Part shown: positions 1-7,900 of the stretch, in pieces
How the letters are laid out: each line of letters opens with the position of its first letter
Numbering within the stretch: position 1 is the stretch's first letter
Assembly: GCA_037447655.1 (NCBI GenBank)
Contig: JBBHKE010002638.1
Span: 156,501-171,621, forward strand
Length of the DNA: 15,121 nt
From: Zygnema cylindricum
Lineage: Eukaryota > Streptophyta > Zygnematophyceae > Zygnematales > Zygnemataceae
Direction: 5' to 3'
Notes under the pieces: generated by a model
The model's database searches: none
What the model was told of the DNA's origin: nothing
The model's input: only the letters and a program-made list of their open reading frames with translations
Translations under genes and position numbers: made by a program

Positions 1-430
1 CTGAAGTACGGCACCAATCATAATAGTGTATCGTACATAAAGGTACATGTGCCGATGTACTTTATGTACGGATATTGTACAACATGGCCAAAAAGTCGAC
101 ACATGTCATTTTTGGATTCGTTCTTGGAATCCCAGGAGATGTCGTAATCCAATGTGATTCTGCCACGTGGCAATTGACGTGACGTCAACCGCAAACCGCC
201 GAAAACCTATTCCACGATCTCGGCATGCTTGTGGCCGTCCGATTAAGCCGGATTACAATCGTGGCCGTCATAAATACTTCCGCAGTATTTCTTTCGCTTT
301 CTAAACAAAATGCGCAGTATTCGTTTCGAATGTTCCGTACGCCGTACTTTACAAACTGTATCTATGTTTAAAGATCCTGTTAAATGAAATAGACTACGTG
401 TTAACATTTAATTAACTATCAAACCACACA
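1..430. other. Intergenic sequence with hairpin and G-box/CRE-like palindromes; no gene
   Basis: No open frame of note. GCCACGTGGC (162-171) is a perfect 10-bp G-box palindrome, and TGACGTCA (180-187) is a perfect CRE/C-box-type palindrome 8 bp further on. A hairpin lies at 32-70. Several GTACGG words (7-11, 336-348) resemble the right-end subterminal words of the Tourist-like elements, so this may be a decayed relative. Confidence 0.5.
32..70. repeat. Inverted repeat (hairpin), 16-17 bp arms
   Basis: The left arm CGTACATAAAGGTACAT (32-48) pairs with the right arm ATGTACTTTATGTACG (55-70) with one bulged base. The loop is about 6 nt. It resembles the central hairpins of the Tourist-like elements in style, but not in sequence. 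Confidence 0.7.
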
Positions 431-445
431 TCTCCAAGCATGATG

Positions 446-545
446 GCAGACTAAATGGCTAAGGCTATAGGCTAAGAGTGGACGGTAGGTACCCGATTCA
501 AATCCTGGGTCCGTCAATTCATATTTTGGTAAATCTACCAAAATC
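446..545 (+). mobile_element. tRNA-like SINE head (candidate)
   Basis: TGGCTAAGGCT (456-466) resembles a pol III A box, and GATTCAAATCC (495-505) resembles a B box. The 39 bp spacing fits a tRNA-derived promoter. The B-box region can form a T-arm (ACCC with GGGT), but there is no acceptor stem or anticodon arm, so it is not a tRNA gene. A perfect 9-bp inverted repeat (ATTTTGGTA, 523-531; TACCAAAAT, 536-544) follows. The 3' end of the element was not found; it may extend to about 720. Confidence 0.35.
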
Positions 546-817
546 TAGAACCCGTAACTCTATCTCTAATCAGCATAGGCAGCCATGGCTCTAGCTCCCT
601 CTTCAACCTTCAGTGACTACGACAAGTGTGGGAGCTGAAGAGAGAAGTTAGAGGCAGACTGCCTCAGCTTCTTTTCTGCATTTTGCAAAACCTAGAAAAT
701 ACTAAAATAACCTTTTTATTTCTACAACTGTAATAGACAAATAGAGTTGGCGAACTATTGACTTTAACAATAAGTTATTTATTTGACTACACTAAATTAA
801 GTTATAAAAAACAACTC
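546..817. other. Intergenic, nothing certain
   Basis: There is a short palindrome AGGCAGACTGCCT (651-663) and CT/GA-rich words. The stretch may be the body of the SINE candidate upstream. No open frame or RNA gene was seen. Confidence 0.4.
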
Positions 818-1483
818 ATTCAAAGTTCCATTGCGCAGCGACTGTAATTCACGTGTTCATAATTTATTGGTACCACGTGAGTTAAGATTGGAAGTTGAAA
901 ATCGACAATGATTCTCATACTGACCAAAAATCTTCATTTGTGTACCATGTACGTGCGTACCACGTCATCGTTAAACACAACATTTGTACTCTTTGTAGGC
1001 GCCTTGTCAAATACCACCTCAATTTTTTAAAGGTTCCATGTTTTTACGCGTGACGAAAGTCCGTTGCCAAAAATAGTGTGAGGAATGGGCGCTAGCAAAA
1101 ATAACGTGATGAATGTGCGTTTCGTCATTTCGTTTGTATTTTTTGTTATATTTTTGAATGCGTATATCGTGTGTGATATTTGTTGATTTCCATTGGTTGC
1201 TATCTTGACACGTAAGTTCATTATTCAACGTGTCGCGGCTCATTTTTTATGTAGTTGGTGATATACCTTGCGAGGTACATCACCAATTACATAAACTTTC
1301 GAAGCGAATGCTTCGCGAAAAAATATTCAACGGTCATTGTTAACTCCCACACTTTGGGAGAATATTGGCAAGATTCTCTGTAATTGTGTTTGTTGTTTAA
1401 AAACAAAATAAGAGGTACGGCGTAGTACGGAGAGGTCCGAATTTTTGTAAACAGCCTCGCCTTCGTCTAATGGAACTTCACCC
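818..1483 (+). mobile_element. Tourist/Harbinger-like non-autonomous element, copy C
   Basis: The right end CGTCTAATGGAACTTCACCC (1464-1483) is followed by TAA. The left end AAGTTCCATTGCGCAGCG (823-840) is its inverted partner, with the outermost bases eroded. It shares internal words with copies A and B: an ACGTGTT...TTGGTACCACG block at 851-877, a paired GTACGG block near 1417-1431, and a central hairpin at 1246-1295. Length is about 666 bp, like copy A. No transposase frame. The left target duplication is not recognisable, so the left border is approximate. Confidence 0.6.
1246..1295. repeat. Central hairpin of element C, 23-bp arms
   Basis: Arms at 1246-1268 and 1273-1295 pair at 21 of 23 positions around a TGCG loop; one mismatch is a G-T wobble. 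Element A has a shorter hairpin at the same relative place with a similar ACCT...GCG...AGGT core. Confidence 0.75.
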
Positions 1484-1486
1484 TAA

Positions 1487-1709
1487 GTCGTGCTATTAAC
1501 AGGAAAAAAAAAGGGCAGGATAAATTAAAAAGCACGATGGTAAACCATCTGAGTCTAAAGGTACAAAAGGGGTGGCAAGGCCAAAACTGAAAAAGTGCAA
1601 GCAGGGCAATAAAAACAAAGAAAGCACAGTGAACACATAAAAATGGCAAGCAAAATAAAAGCACCCAAACTCTAAATGAGAAGCACGACAACAGACAAAA
1701 CCAAAACTA
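1487..1709. other. Purine/A-rich intergenic stretch, no gene
   Basis: The + strand is rich in A and G (many AAAGCAC/AAAACAA words). The antisense open frames here translate as hydrophobic low-complexity Phe/Cys/Leu strings, the expected result of a T/C-rich strand. No family was recognised. Confidence 0.5.
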
Positions 1710-1950
1710 CAAGCCCAGTGTATTATACTATTACATGTAAACCGTACAATACGTTCAAATAGTATATACAAAAAGGTACATGAATTACAAAAATATTACA
1801 AAATAAGTGCAAATATGCACAATAGTAAACTCTTGACTATAGGGGTTCAGACCCAGACTGTGAGGAGATAAATATATTTCGTGAATACTTTTGCCTTTTG
1901 GATTGCCTTTTAGGATATCCAATCACGTTGAATCCAACTTACCTCGTTGA
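1710..1950 (+). repeat. Dispersed repeat E, copy 1
   Basis: Bases about 1805-1945 align by eye with 4145-4285. Shared landmarks in order: CTTGACT...GG, GACCCA..CTGTGAGGA (1849-1866), AATACTTTTG, GGATTGC (1899-1905), TTTTAG, ATCCAATC (1917-1924), AATCCA. Homology upstream to about 1710 is weaker. No terminal repeats were found, so the class is unknown. Confidence 0.55.
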
Positions 1951-2331
1951 GCTTACTACACTATACTGTATCATACTGTACTGTAGTCTATCTTATTCTG
2001 CCACGTGACTTTTTCTGGGTCACTTTCTTAAATAGTACTTTTAACACCATAGTTCAAAAGTAGGTGAAAGTAAGACCTTACAATATGCTTATTGTTTGCA
2101 AAACATACAATATGACCTTAAAACCCATATTGTATTCAGACCTATTCTGACCAATTAAAACATTTCGACCAAAAGTTTTTATTTACACCGTCAGATTCAG
2201 ACGATCGGACGGTCGCTGATCAAAGTAGTGATCTAAGAATATCACATGAAAAGCACATTACACAACTTATGATAAAGGTGCCGACCAAAGGCCTACCATA
2301 AAACGCCTTCTTTTGAACTATGGTTAACACT
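1951..2331. other. Intergenic, no gene
   Basis: Contains one CACGTG (2002-2007) and short ACAATATG/CATATTGT words (2080-2140) in direct and inverted order. No coding frame or RNA was recognised. Confidence 0.4.
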
Positions 2332-2553
2332 ACACCGTGCATCGCTATTAGCGTTAATAATACTTTTCGCCACTAAAAACATCTTTTCTCCGTACAAATT
2401 TGTCCAATTTTCAATTTAAGGCCGCCAATCGAAAGCTGAGAATGTTACATTTCAAACGCAACCGTCAAATCCACAACCCGACATATGTGTACGGAGAAAA
2501 GATGTTTTTAAGAGACGAAAAAAAACATTAACCCTAATAACGATTCACAGTGT
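2332..2553. mobile_element. Foldback/MITE-like element F, copy 1
   Basis: The left arm 2332-2404 and right arm 2480-2553 are inverted copies over about 73 bp, with a 23-bp perfect core (2374-2396 against 2488-2510, containing CATCTTTTCTCCGTAC). The unpaired middle is about 75 bp. The middle and right arm recur at 12738-12871 in the same orientation, so this is a dispersed family. Weaker arm similarity may extend to about 2320 and 2570. No coding capacity. Confidence 0.75.
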
Positions 2554-2603
2554 ACTGTACCGCAGTTTGTTATTTTAGGTCATAAAATCACTCGCTTAAT
2601 TTA

Positions 2604-3270
2604 GGGTATGGTTACATCAAGAGGTCTTTGTAATAGTACGGACAGCAAAATTTCTGTACTACAGAGGCCTCGGTTACATCGCGTATCGTCTGTAAATAAG
2701 TTTTTACATACGTGTTCTGATTTGAGTGGTTCCACGTAAGTTAGCGATCAAATCTCTAAAATCGTCAAAGATTTGGAAACCGATCATTTTCGTATGGAAA
2801 TACGTACTTGCGTTTTATGTAGGTGTACTTCGCAAGTGTACCGCGTCTATGTACATCAAAGATCTCTTTCACTCTGCTGACTTTCAGGAAAAAACTGTAT
2901 TTCTTTTCGGCAAAGATTTTACGGTCACCTTGTCTGAAGGCACGTGACTTTAGGGACTTGTGAAAATTTTCATTTTTTATCTACGCACGTGTCTATCCTC
3001 TAGGTGTAACGAATTGACTGGTTCTATATTGGTGAACCTACCTCGCGGAGGTGGGTTCACCCATACAGAGGCAGATGGAGCGATTGTTTCGCAGATGAAG
3101 ACCAAAATGTAATCGGAAGGTCAATGTCTTCTCCCGAATACTTGGAGAATCGTAATCTTATTTTCTGTAATGTTGTTTTCAAGAAACTCACGAAAATATA
3201 GTACGGCATGATACGGGCAAGTACAGAATTCTGTATTAAACCTCACTTTTCGTCTGATGTTACCATACCC
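2604..3270 (+). mobile_element. Tourist/Harbinger-like non-autonomous element, copy A
   Basis: It starts GGGTATGGTTACATCA and ends TGATGTTACCATACCC, a 16-bp inverted repeat with one mismatch. It is flanked by TTA on both sides (2601-2603, 3271-3273), the 3-bp duplication typical of PIF/Harbinger insertions. Length is 667 bp with no transposase. It shares an ACGTGTT...GGTTCCACG block (2710-2736), a paired GTACGG/ATACGG block (3200-3217), CACTTTTCGTCTGATG (3244-3259) and a central hairpin with copies B and C. The 73-codon frame at 2726-2947 is not shared as protein with the other copies and is judged chance. Confidence 0.85.
3031..3061. repeat. Central hairpin of element A, 14-bp arms
   Basis: GGTGAACCTACCTC (3031-3044) and GAGGTGGGTTCACC (3048-3061) pair at 13 of 14 positions, with the exception a T-G wobble, around a GCG loop. 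The position and core match the hairpin of element C. Confidence 0.75.
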
Positions 3271-3273
3271 TTA

Positions 3274-4059
3274 GGGTGAGTCTCTATGTACTTCAAACTT
3301 AGAGATTTGTTTTTGTTTTTTTGCGCAGATCCGACGGACCTGGATTTCGGGTGTCCCTATGTGTACCAAACGATATTGTCACTTAAGGGCGTGACGATTG
3401 TATACGTCGACAATGCCCGTGACAGCTATCAACGTCTACAATCTGTGATGACGCACGTTATTTTTCGTAACTGCTTGTGACGTCGCGTGACTTTTCGTGA
3501 CATTGTAGACCTACCGCCCTCCAGCCTGTGCCGTTTCACGGTTGAAGGAGATGCGGTTTGCTTTTGCGTCTATTGTCGGGTCGACGTGAAATGGCATCGG
3601 AACCTTGAGACCCCTGCAAAAAAAAAATCCGTACAGGATGGAAACGGACAAAACAAAACAAACTGTGTACTTCTCTTTGTCGTATTAAACAAAAACGTAC
3701 AAAACATAGCGAATCGTGTACATTTCCACGTCGCTTGAAATCGTTTGTAAATTTTCGAAAATTACGGCAAGTGCGAATATATGTTCCTATTTGTTTATAG
3801 AAAATCCCTAATTTTAAAACACATCCCGCATGTGTTTTAAACATAAGGTTGAAGATGACGTTTTTTGTCGTCGAAGTGGGTCGAAAAACACAAGACAACA
3901 AATTTTCGTACATCTTGAGATCGAGGATGACGCAAATTGTACTCTACAAATTTGCTATTCCTTCGTACGGTCGGAACTTAGGCAGTACGGCGCTAAGTTT
4001 TACAGCAAAATGACAGAAAAAAACCCTTACTTATGCACATGGGGACATACCTTAATTTA
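3274..4059. other. Intergenic; possible further GGGT...ACCC element (3274-4026); no gene
   Basis: Directly after the right TTA of element A the sequence starts GGGT, and an ACCC followed by TTA occurs at 4023-4029. A GTACGGC word lies about 40 bp inside that end, as in the other elements. Terminal inverted repeats beyond 4 bp are not convincing. An inverted pair GTCTACAAT/ATTGTAGAC (3432-3440, 3502-3510) and a perfect hairpin (3813-3841) are present. Small open frames at 3286-3480 and 3487-3738 show no recognisable protein. Confidence 0.3.
3813..3841. repeat. Perfect 12-bp inverted repeat with 5-nt loop
   Basis: TTTAAAACACAT (3813-3824) and ATGTGTTTTAAA (3830-3841) flank CCCGC. No T tract follows and there is no gene just upstream, so it is not called a terminator. 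Confidence 0.8.
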
Positions 4060-4290
4060 AATAACAATGAAAAGTATACGATGTACTATACCAAACATTA
4101 CAGTACTTTTAATGTGACATAAAGTAAACAGTTACTAAAAAGTACAAATATTGACGATACTGAATTGTTGACTTGTGGAGGTTTGGACCCATAGTGTGAG
4201 GACAGAAACGAATCTCGAGAATACTCTTGGATTGCTTTTTAGTGCATCCAATCGGGTTAAATCCATCTTGGATCGTGGACTACTCCGAAG
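4060..4290 (+). repeat. Dispersed repeat E, copy 2
   Basis: It aligns with 1710-1950 (shared GACCCATAGTGTGAGGA at 4186-4202, GGATTGCTTTTTAG, ATCCAATC, AATCCAT). This copy continues directly into the 63-69 bp tandem array, whose first unit overlaps its end. Copy 1 lacks the array. Confidence 0.55.
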
Positions 4291-4520
4291 CATTCGTCAC
4301 ACGCGTAAAGTAATAATCGCGCTTGCTGCATCCAGCTTGGTCGCGGAGTATTTCGAAGCGACAACCGCACGTGTGAATTAATGCTCGTTGAAATCCAGCT
4401 CGGATCGTGGAGTATTCAGAGGCGTCGATTTCACGTGTGAAATTTGAATCGAGCTGCATCCAGCCTGGGTCGTGGAGTATGTTGAAGCATCGATCGCACG
4501 TGTTAAATGGAATACGTGTC
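4260..4520. repeat. Tandem array, four units of 63-69 bp, with repeated CACGTG
   Basis: Units start at 4260, 4329, 4392 and 4457. Each begins (A/C)ATCCA, followed by a GG(A)TCG(T/C)GGA(G/C)TA word and ending in a C-ACG-G motif: CACACGCGT (4298-4306) in unit 1, then CACGTG at 4368, 4432 and 4497. It lies about 150-400 bp upstream of the inferred PSB28 start site. CACGTG is the plant G-box core, common in light- and ABA-responsive promoters; a role here is inference. Confidence 0.75.
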
Positions 4521-4536
4521 GCTGGCAGAGCGACAC
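4516..4536. repeat. Perfect 8-bp hairpin after the tandem array
   Basis: GTGTCGCT (4516-4523) and AGCGACAC (4529-4536) flank a GGCAG loop. It lies between the array and the TGACG boxes. Confidence 0.7.
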
Positions 4537-4540
4537 ATCC

Positions 4541-4705
4541 TCTACCGACGTGACGTGACGTATCCTTTTATGCGTGACCCGTCCTTTATTACGTCACTCT
4601 TCCGTACTCTGTCTTTTTTAGCAAGTGTGACGTGACAGATTTGCCGTTTTCCTTGAATTAGGGTTTGGACTTCATATAAGCAGCTTTTGCAGTCTCTCTT
4701 TGGTT
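4541..4705 (+). promoter_or_regulatory. PSB28 core promoter with TGACG boxes, telo-box and TATA-like element
   Basis: A TATA-like element CATATAAG lies at 4673-4680, and a CT-rich stretch that could hold the start site lies about 15-25 bp beyond (near 4690-4705). TTAGGGTTT at 4658-4666 is the reverse complement of the plant telo-box AAACCCTAA. Further upstream are several TGACG/ACGTCA cores, including CGACGTGACGTGACG (4548-4562), ACGTCA at 4602-4607 and GTGACGTGACAG (4626-4637). These are known binding cores for plant bZIP factors of the TGA/HY5 type; actual binding is inference. The spacing to the ATG leaves a 5' UTR of about 150 nt. Confidence 0.6.
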
Positions 4706-4856
4706 GGAATTGTTACTACTTAGTCTCTGTTTTCTGGTGTAACTTTACGAACATTGTGCCGTTTTCAACCGTTTTTTTTTGCAGAAAATTCGGCATTTGA
4801 TTTTATTCCTATTGGTAGTTTTTTTTCATTGTTTGGTGCTTTAATCTCTAAGATCT
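4706..4856 (+). other. PSB28: Probable PSB28 5' untranslated region
   Basis: This T-rich leader lies between the inferred start site and ATG 4857. It holds an in-frame TAA (4842-4844) just before the start codon. No upstream ATG precedes the true start in a form likely to compete. The 5' border is inferred from TATA spacing only. Confidence 0.5.
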
Positions 4857-4977
4857 ATGGCGTCAACTGTGATTTCTTCGTCTTCATGTGTTTTATCGTC
4901 AGCGGTTGCTGACTCCACAAATTTTTCAAAGTCAAATGATAGAAAAGCTTCTTCTCTCAGCTTGAAATCTTCAAGAT
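4857..4977 (+). CDS. PSB28: PSB28 exon 1 (transit peptide, N-terminal part)
   Basis: Encodes residues 1-40 plus the first base of codon 41, starting [10 protein letters not shown]. Fourteen of 40 residues are serine and there are only two Asp and no Glu, as expected for a chloroplast transit peptide. The donor after AAGAT is GTATGT, close to the plant consensus. Intron 1 is phase 1. Confidence 0.88.
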
Positions 4978-7900
4978 GTATGTCCTTTTTTTTTTTTTTT
5001 TAAGGTTTTTCTACCTTTCAGGATTCTCTCCCTTCCCTTCCTCCCTCTCTCCCTCCCTCCATCCCCATTCCCCCCCTTTTTTTTTGTCTAAATTGAAATG
5101 CTGAAAGTGGATTTAGCCCTAACTTGATTTAGATCGAATTATTTTTCTTTTTCTCTCCCTTCTACTTTTTTTTTTTCCCTTTTATTTCTCTTTTTCTTTT
5201 GCTTTTTTTTTTCTCTTTTTTTAACTCTTTTTTTTTCTGCTCTTTTTTTTTATTTCTCTTCATATTTTAGTTATTAGTTTAATAACTTCTTTTGTTTTTC
5301 TTTTTTTTTGCATATATAGAATTATGTTTGATAGGGTTTTAATAATGGGGTTTTAATAATTGGGTTTTAAATAAACCTATTTTATGTGAAGGGAAGGGAT
5401 AGAGAGGAGGGAGTTGTGGAGGGGAGAGAGGTTAGTGAGTGATAGGAAATTGAGAGGTGAGAAAGGGGGAGAGGGGGAGAGAGAGAGAGAGGGAAGAGGG
5501 AATGGAGTGGGTGGAAATTGGGGAGGGAAATTGAGTGGGAAAAGTGAGCGGGGAAGAGGGAGAGGAGATTTTAGTAACGAAGAATGGTAGGATAAGGAAG
5601 GAGGAGAGAGAGGTACAGGAATGGGAGGGAGGAGAGGGAGAGAGGAATCTGGATTGTGTGCGGTATGTGAGTATGGATAGAGAGGGAATATGGAGAGGGA
5701 GGGGAGATCAGAGGGACAGAAAAGGGAGACAGGGAGAGAGAGGAAAAGGGGGATAGAGAGGGAGGGAAAAAGGGGGAGAGAGAGGGAGGGAAAAAGGGGG
5801 GGGGAGAGAGAGAGGAAGAGGGAAAGGGAGGAATGGAATGGATCCAAATGGAATGGAATGGGCACCGTTGTTTTTTTTTTTTTTTTTTTGTTGGGAGTAA
5901 ATTTAGGGAGTTGAATTTGAAATTGTAATTAAAGATATTTATTTGTCTGGAAAATGAATAATATGAAGTAAAAACTTAGGGAGTCATTTTTTCAATAAAT
6001 TTGTCGGTATTGAAAGTTTTTGTATTTAGGGTTTTAGGGGTTAAAGATTTCCACCAAAAAAAAATTGATTTTGTTATAATTCAGTTTTTTTAATTGATAA
6101 AATTAAATACATATTTATTTATTATGTACAAGTATCAATTTTCTCTCTGGAATTGAACCCCCATTGTAATATTTAATGATAATGTTAAGAGTCATGTTCT
6201 TACATTATTAATTTTTAATATAATCATAGTTTTTTTTGAAACTGTTCATGTTTTTTTTTTTTAAATTACATTGTTAACATAACAATTAGTATTTTCTATG
6301 AATTTTGTTTTTGAGATTTGTTGGTTTTTTTTTTAGTTCCTTTATTATCATTATTTTCTACAAATTTAAACTAATTATTTAAATATTTGTTTGTTTTCAG
6401 ACTTTTTTTTGTTATTAACTTGATTGTTCATTTAATTAATTGTTTATTTATTTATGTTCGTTTGAACTTCTTTTCCATTTGCATTTATGCAACTTGCGCT
6501 GATTTATGCGATAAATCTTAAACTTGACTTGAAAAAGTCAAAAATTAGGGTTTTAGGAGCATATTTTTGTTTTTTTTTCCAAATTTTGTTTTTTCTTCAA
6601 ATACTTTTTATTATAGTTTGTATTTCTTAGCACACTCACCATATATTTTTTTACCATAATTTTTTTATCTCCTTTTATCTTTCAAAACTTATTTATCTCC
6701 TTACTTTTCAACTTCAACAATTTTCTCTCCCTCTTTTTTTTTTTGGAACTTACCCTTTCTTTTTCCTTTCCTCTTCCTGTCATTTCTTTCTTTTGTTATC
6801 CCTTTTTTATTTTCCTCTTTTTTTTATTTTCTAACCATAACTTTTGAACCACTGAACCGGGTTTCCTTTTTTTCAGTTTTTTCTCTCTCGTTTCACCTGA
6901 ACTGGGTCTCTTTTACCTTTCAAAATTATAATTTGACTGACTATATAAACCGGATTTTCTATTTTTTGTCTTTTTCCAGCTGCCCAGCCGATCCATGGCT
7001 CCTCCCGTTCCGTTTTTCTCGGTCTCTCCTCCTACTCCCTCCGAGCCGCTGCAATTAATGTTCCTTCTACCTCCTCTACCAGGTCTTTTTTTTTTTCTTT
7101 TTTTACAACTCTATTTATTATTTGCACTTAAATTTACATTTTTATTTACAGTTTTACTTATTATTTGTGCGTGTAACTTTGCATATTTATTTGCTTTTCT
7201 ATTTACAGTTCTTTTGCCATCCTTTATTTATTACAGTTTTATTTACGATCCCATTTGTTACAGTTCTATTGATTACAATTTATATCAACTATTACATATG
7301 CATAGTTCTATTTGTTTCAATTTTATTTATCATTCACCATTTAAATTTACATTTTTAACATGTACATGCATTTTTTCTTCTGTATACGGGTTTATTATGC
7401 AAATTCTAGCTTTTGTTTTATTCTAGGGTTTCAGTTATTTTTTATTTTTTGGGGTTTTGTTGTTTTACTATTCGTCAATTTCTTCATTTGTTTATATTCT
7501 TACTACCTGTTATTTTTATCCCCCTTTTATATGTATGTAATCATATTTATGGATTTGTTACTAGGTCAATTCTTTTACCATAATTTAAGATGTTTTTGAA
7601 AAAGAACAAAAATTCAGGTTAGAAAAAGAATTAGATAACGTATATGTAATATGTAAAGGTATTTTTAAGAGAGAATAGGGACAAAATAATATGTTTTTTT
7701 TCATTTTCAGAAACAGTTACAAACAAAAGGTTAACATTCATGAAAATATTTTCTTTTGTGTTTATTATATATGCCCATTAATTTTTTGTGTATTATAAAA
7801 TCTGTTTATTAAAGTTTTTTTTTAGGTTTCTGAAAAGTAATTTTTTGGGTTTAGTAAACCATTTTAGGTTTTTTTAAAGATCCTTTTTTGCATTTATAAA

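Larger units (their letters stand above)
4978..6979 (+). other. PSB28: PSB28 intron 1 (2002 bp)
   Basis: GTATGT donor, TTTTTCCAG acceptor, phase 1. The first part is C/T-rich (about 5018-5262), then a 14-bp triplet repeat (5334-5375), then a purine-rich block (5388-5850). The remainder is AT-rich with many T runs and two telo-box-like TTAGGGTTTTAGG words (6027-6039, 6545-6557). No embedded gene or transposon was recognised. Confidence 0.85.

Noticed and set aside
495-515. Intact tRNA gene at the B-box-like word
   Set aside because: No acceptor stem, D-arm or anticodon arm can be formed around it.
2726-2947. 73-codon frame inside element A
   Set aside because: Not preserved in copies B or C, so unlikely to be a transposase remnant.
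3487-3738. 83-codon + frame and overlapping 125-codon - frame (3536-3913)
   Set aside because: No recognisable motifs; they overlap each other in repeat-rich intergenic DNA, and the codon pattern is unremarkable.
4737-4784. Possible small intron in the 5' UTR (GTGTAAC to TTTTTGCAG)
   Set aside because: Under 50 bp, shorter than plant introns normally allow; the T-run plus GCAG is likely chance in this T-rich leader.
5377-5865. 162-codon Ser/Pro/Leu frame on the - strand and Glu/Arg/Gly frames on the + strand
   Set aside because: Composition artefacts of the purine tract in intron 1; no domain, and they lie inside an intron.
6995-7426. Open frame starting ATGGCTCCTCCCG within exon 2
   Set aside because: It is out of phase with exon 1 and runs into T-rich intron 2. 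The other phase joins exons 1-5 into a complete Psb28 precursor.
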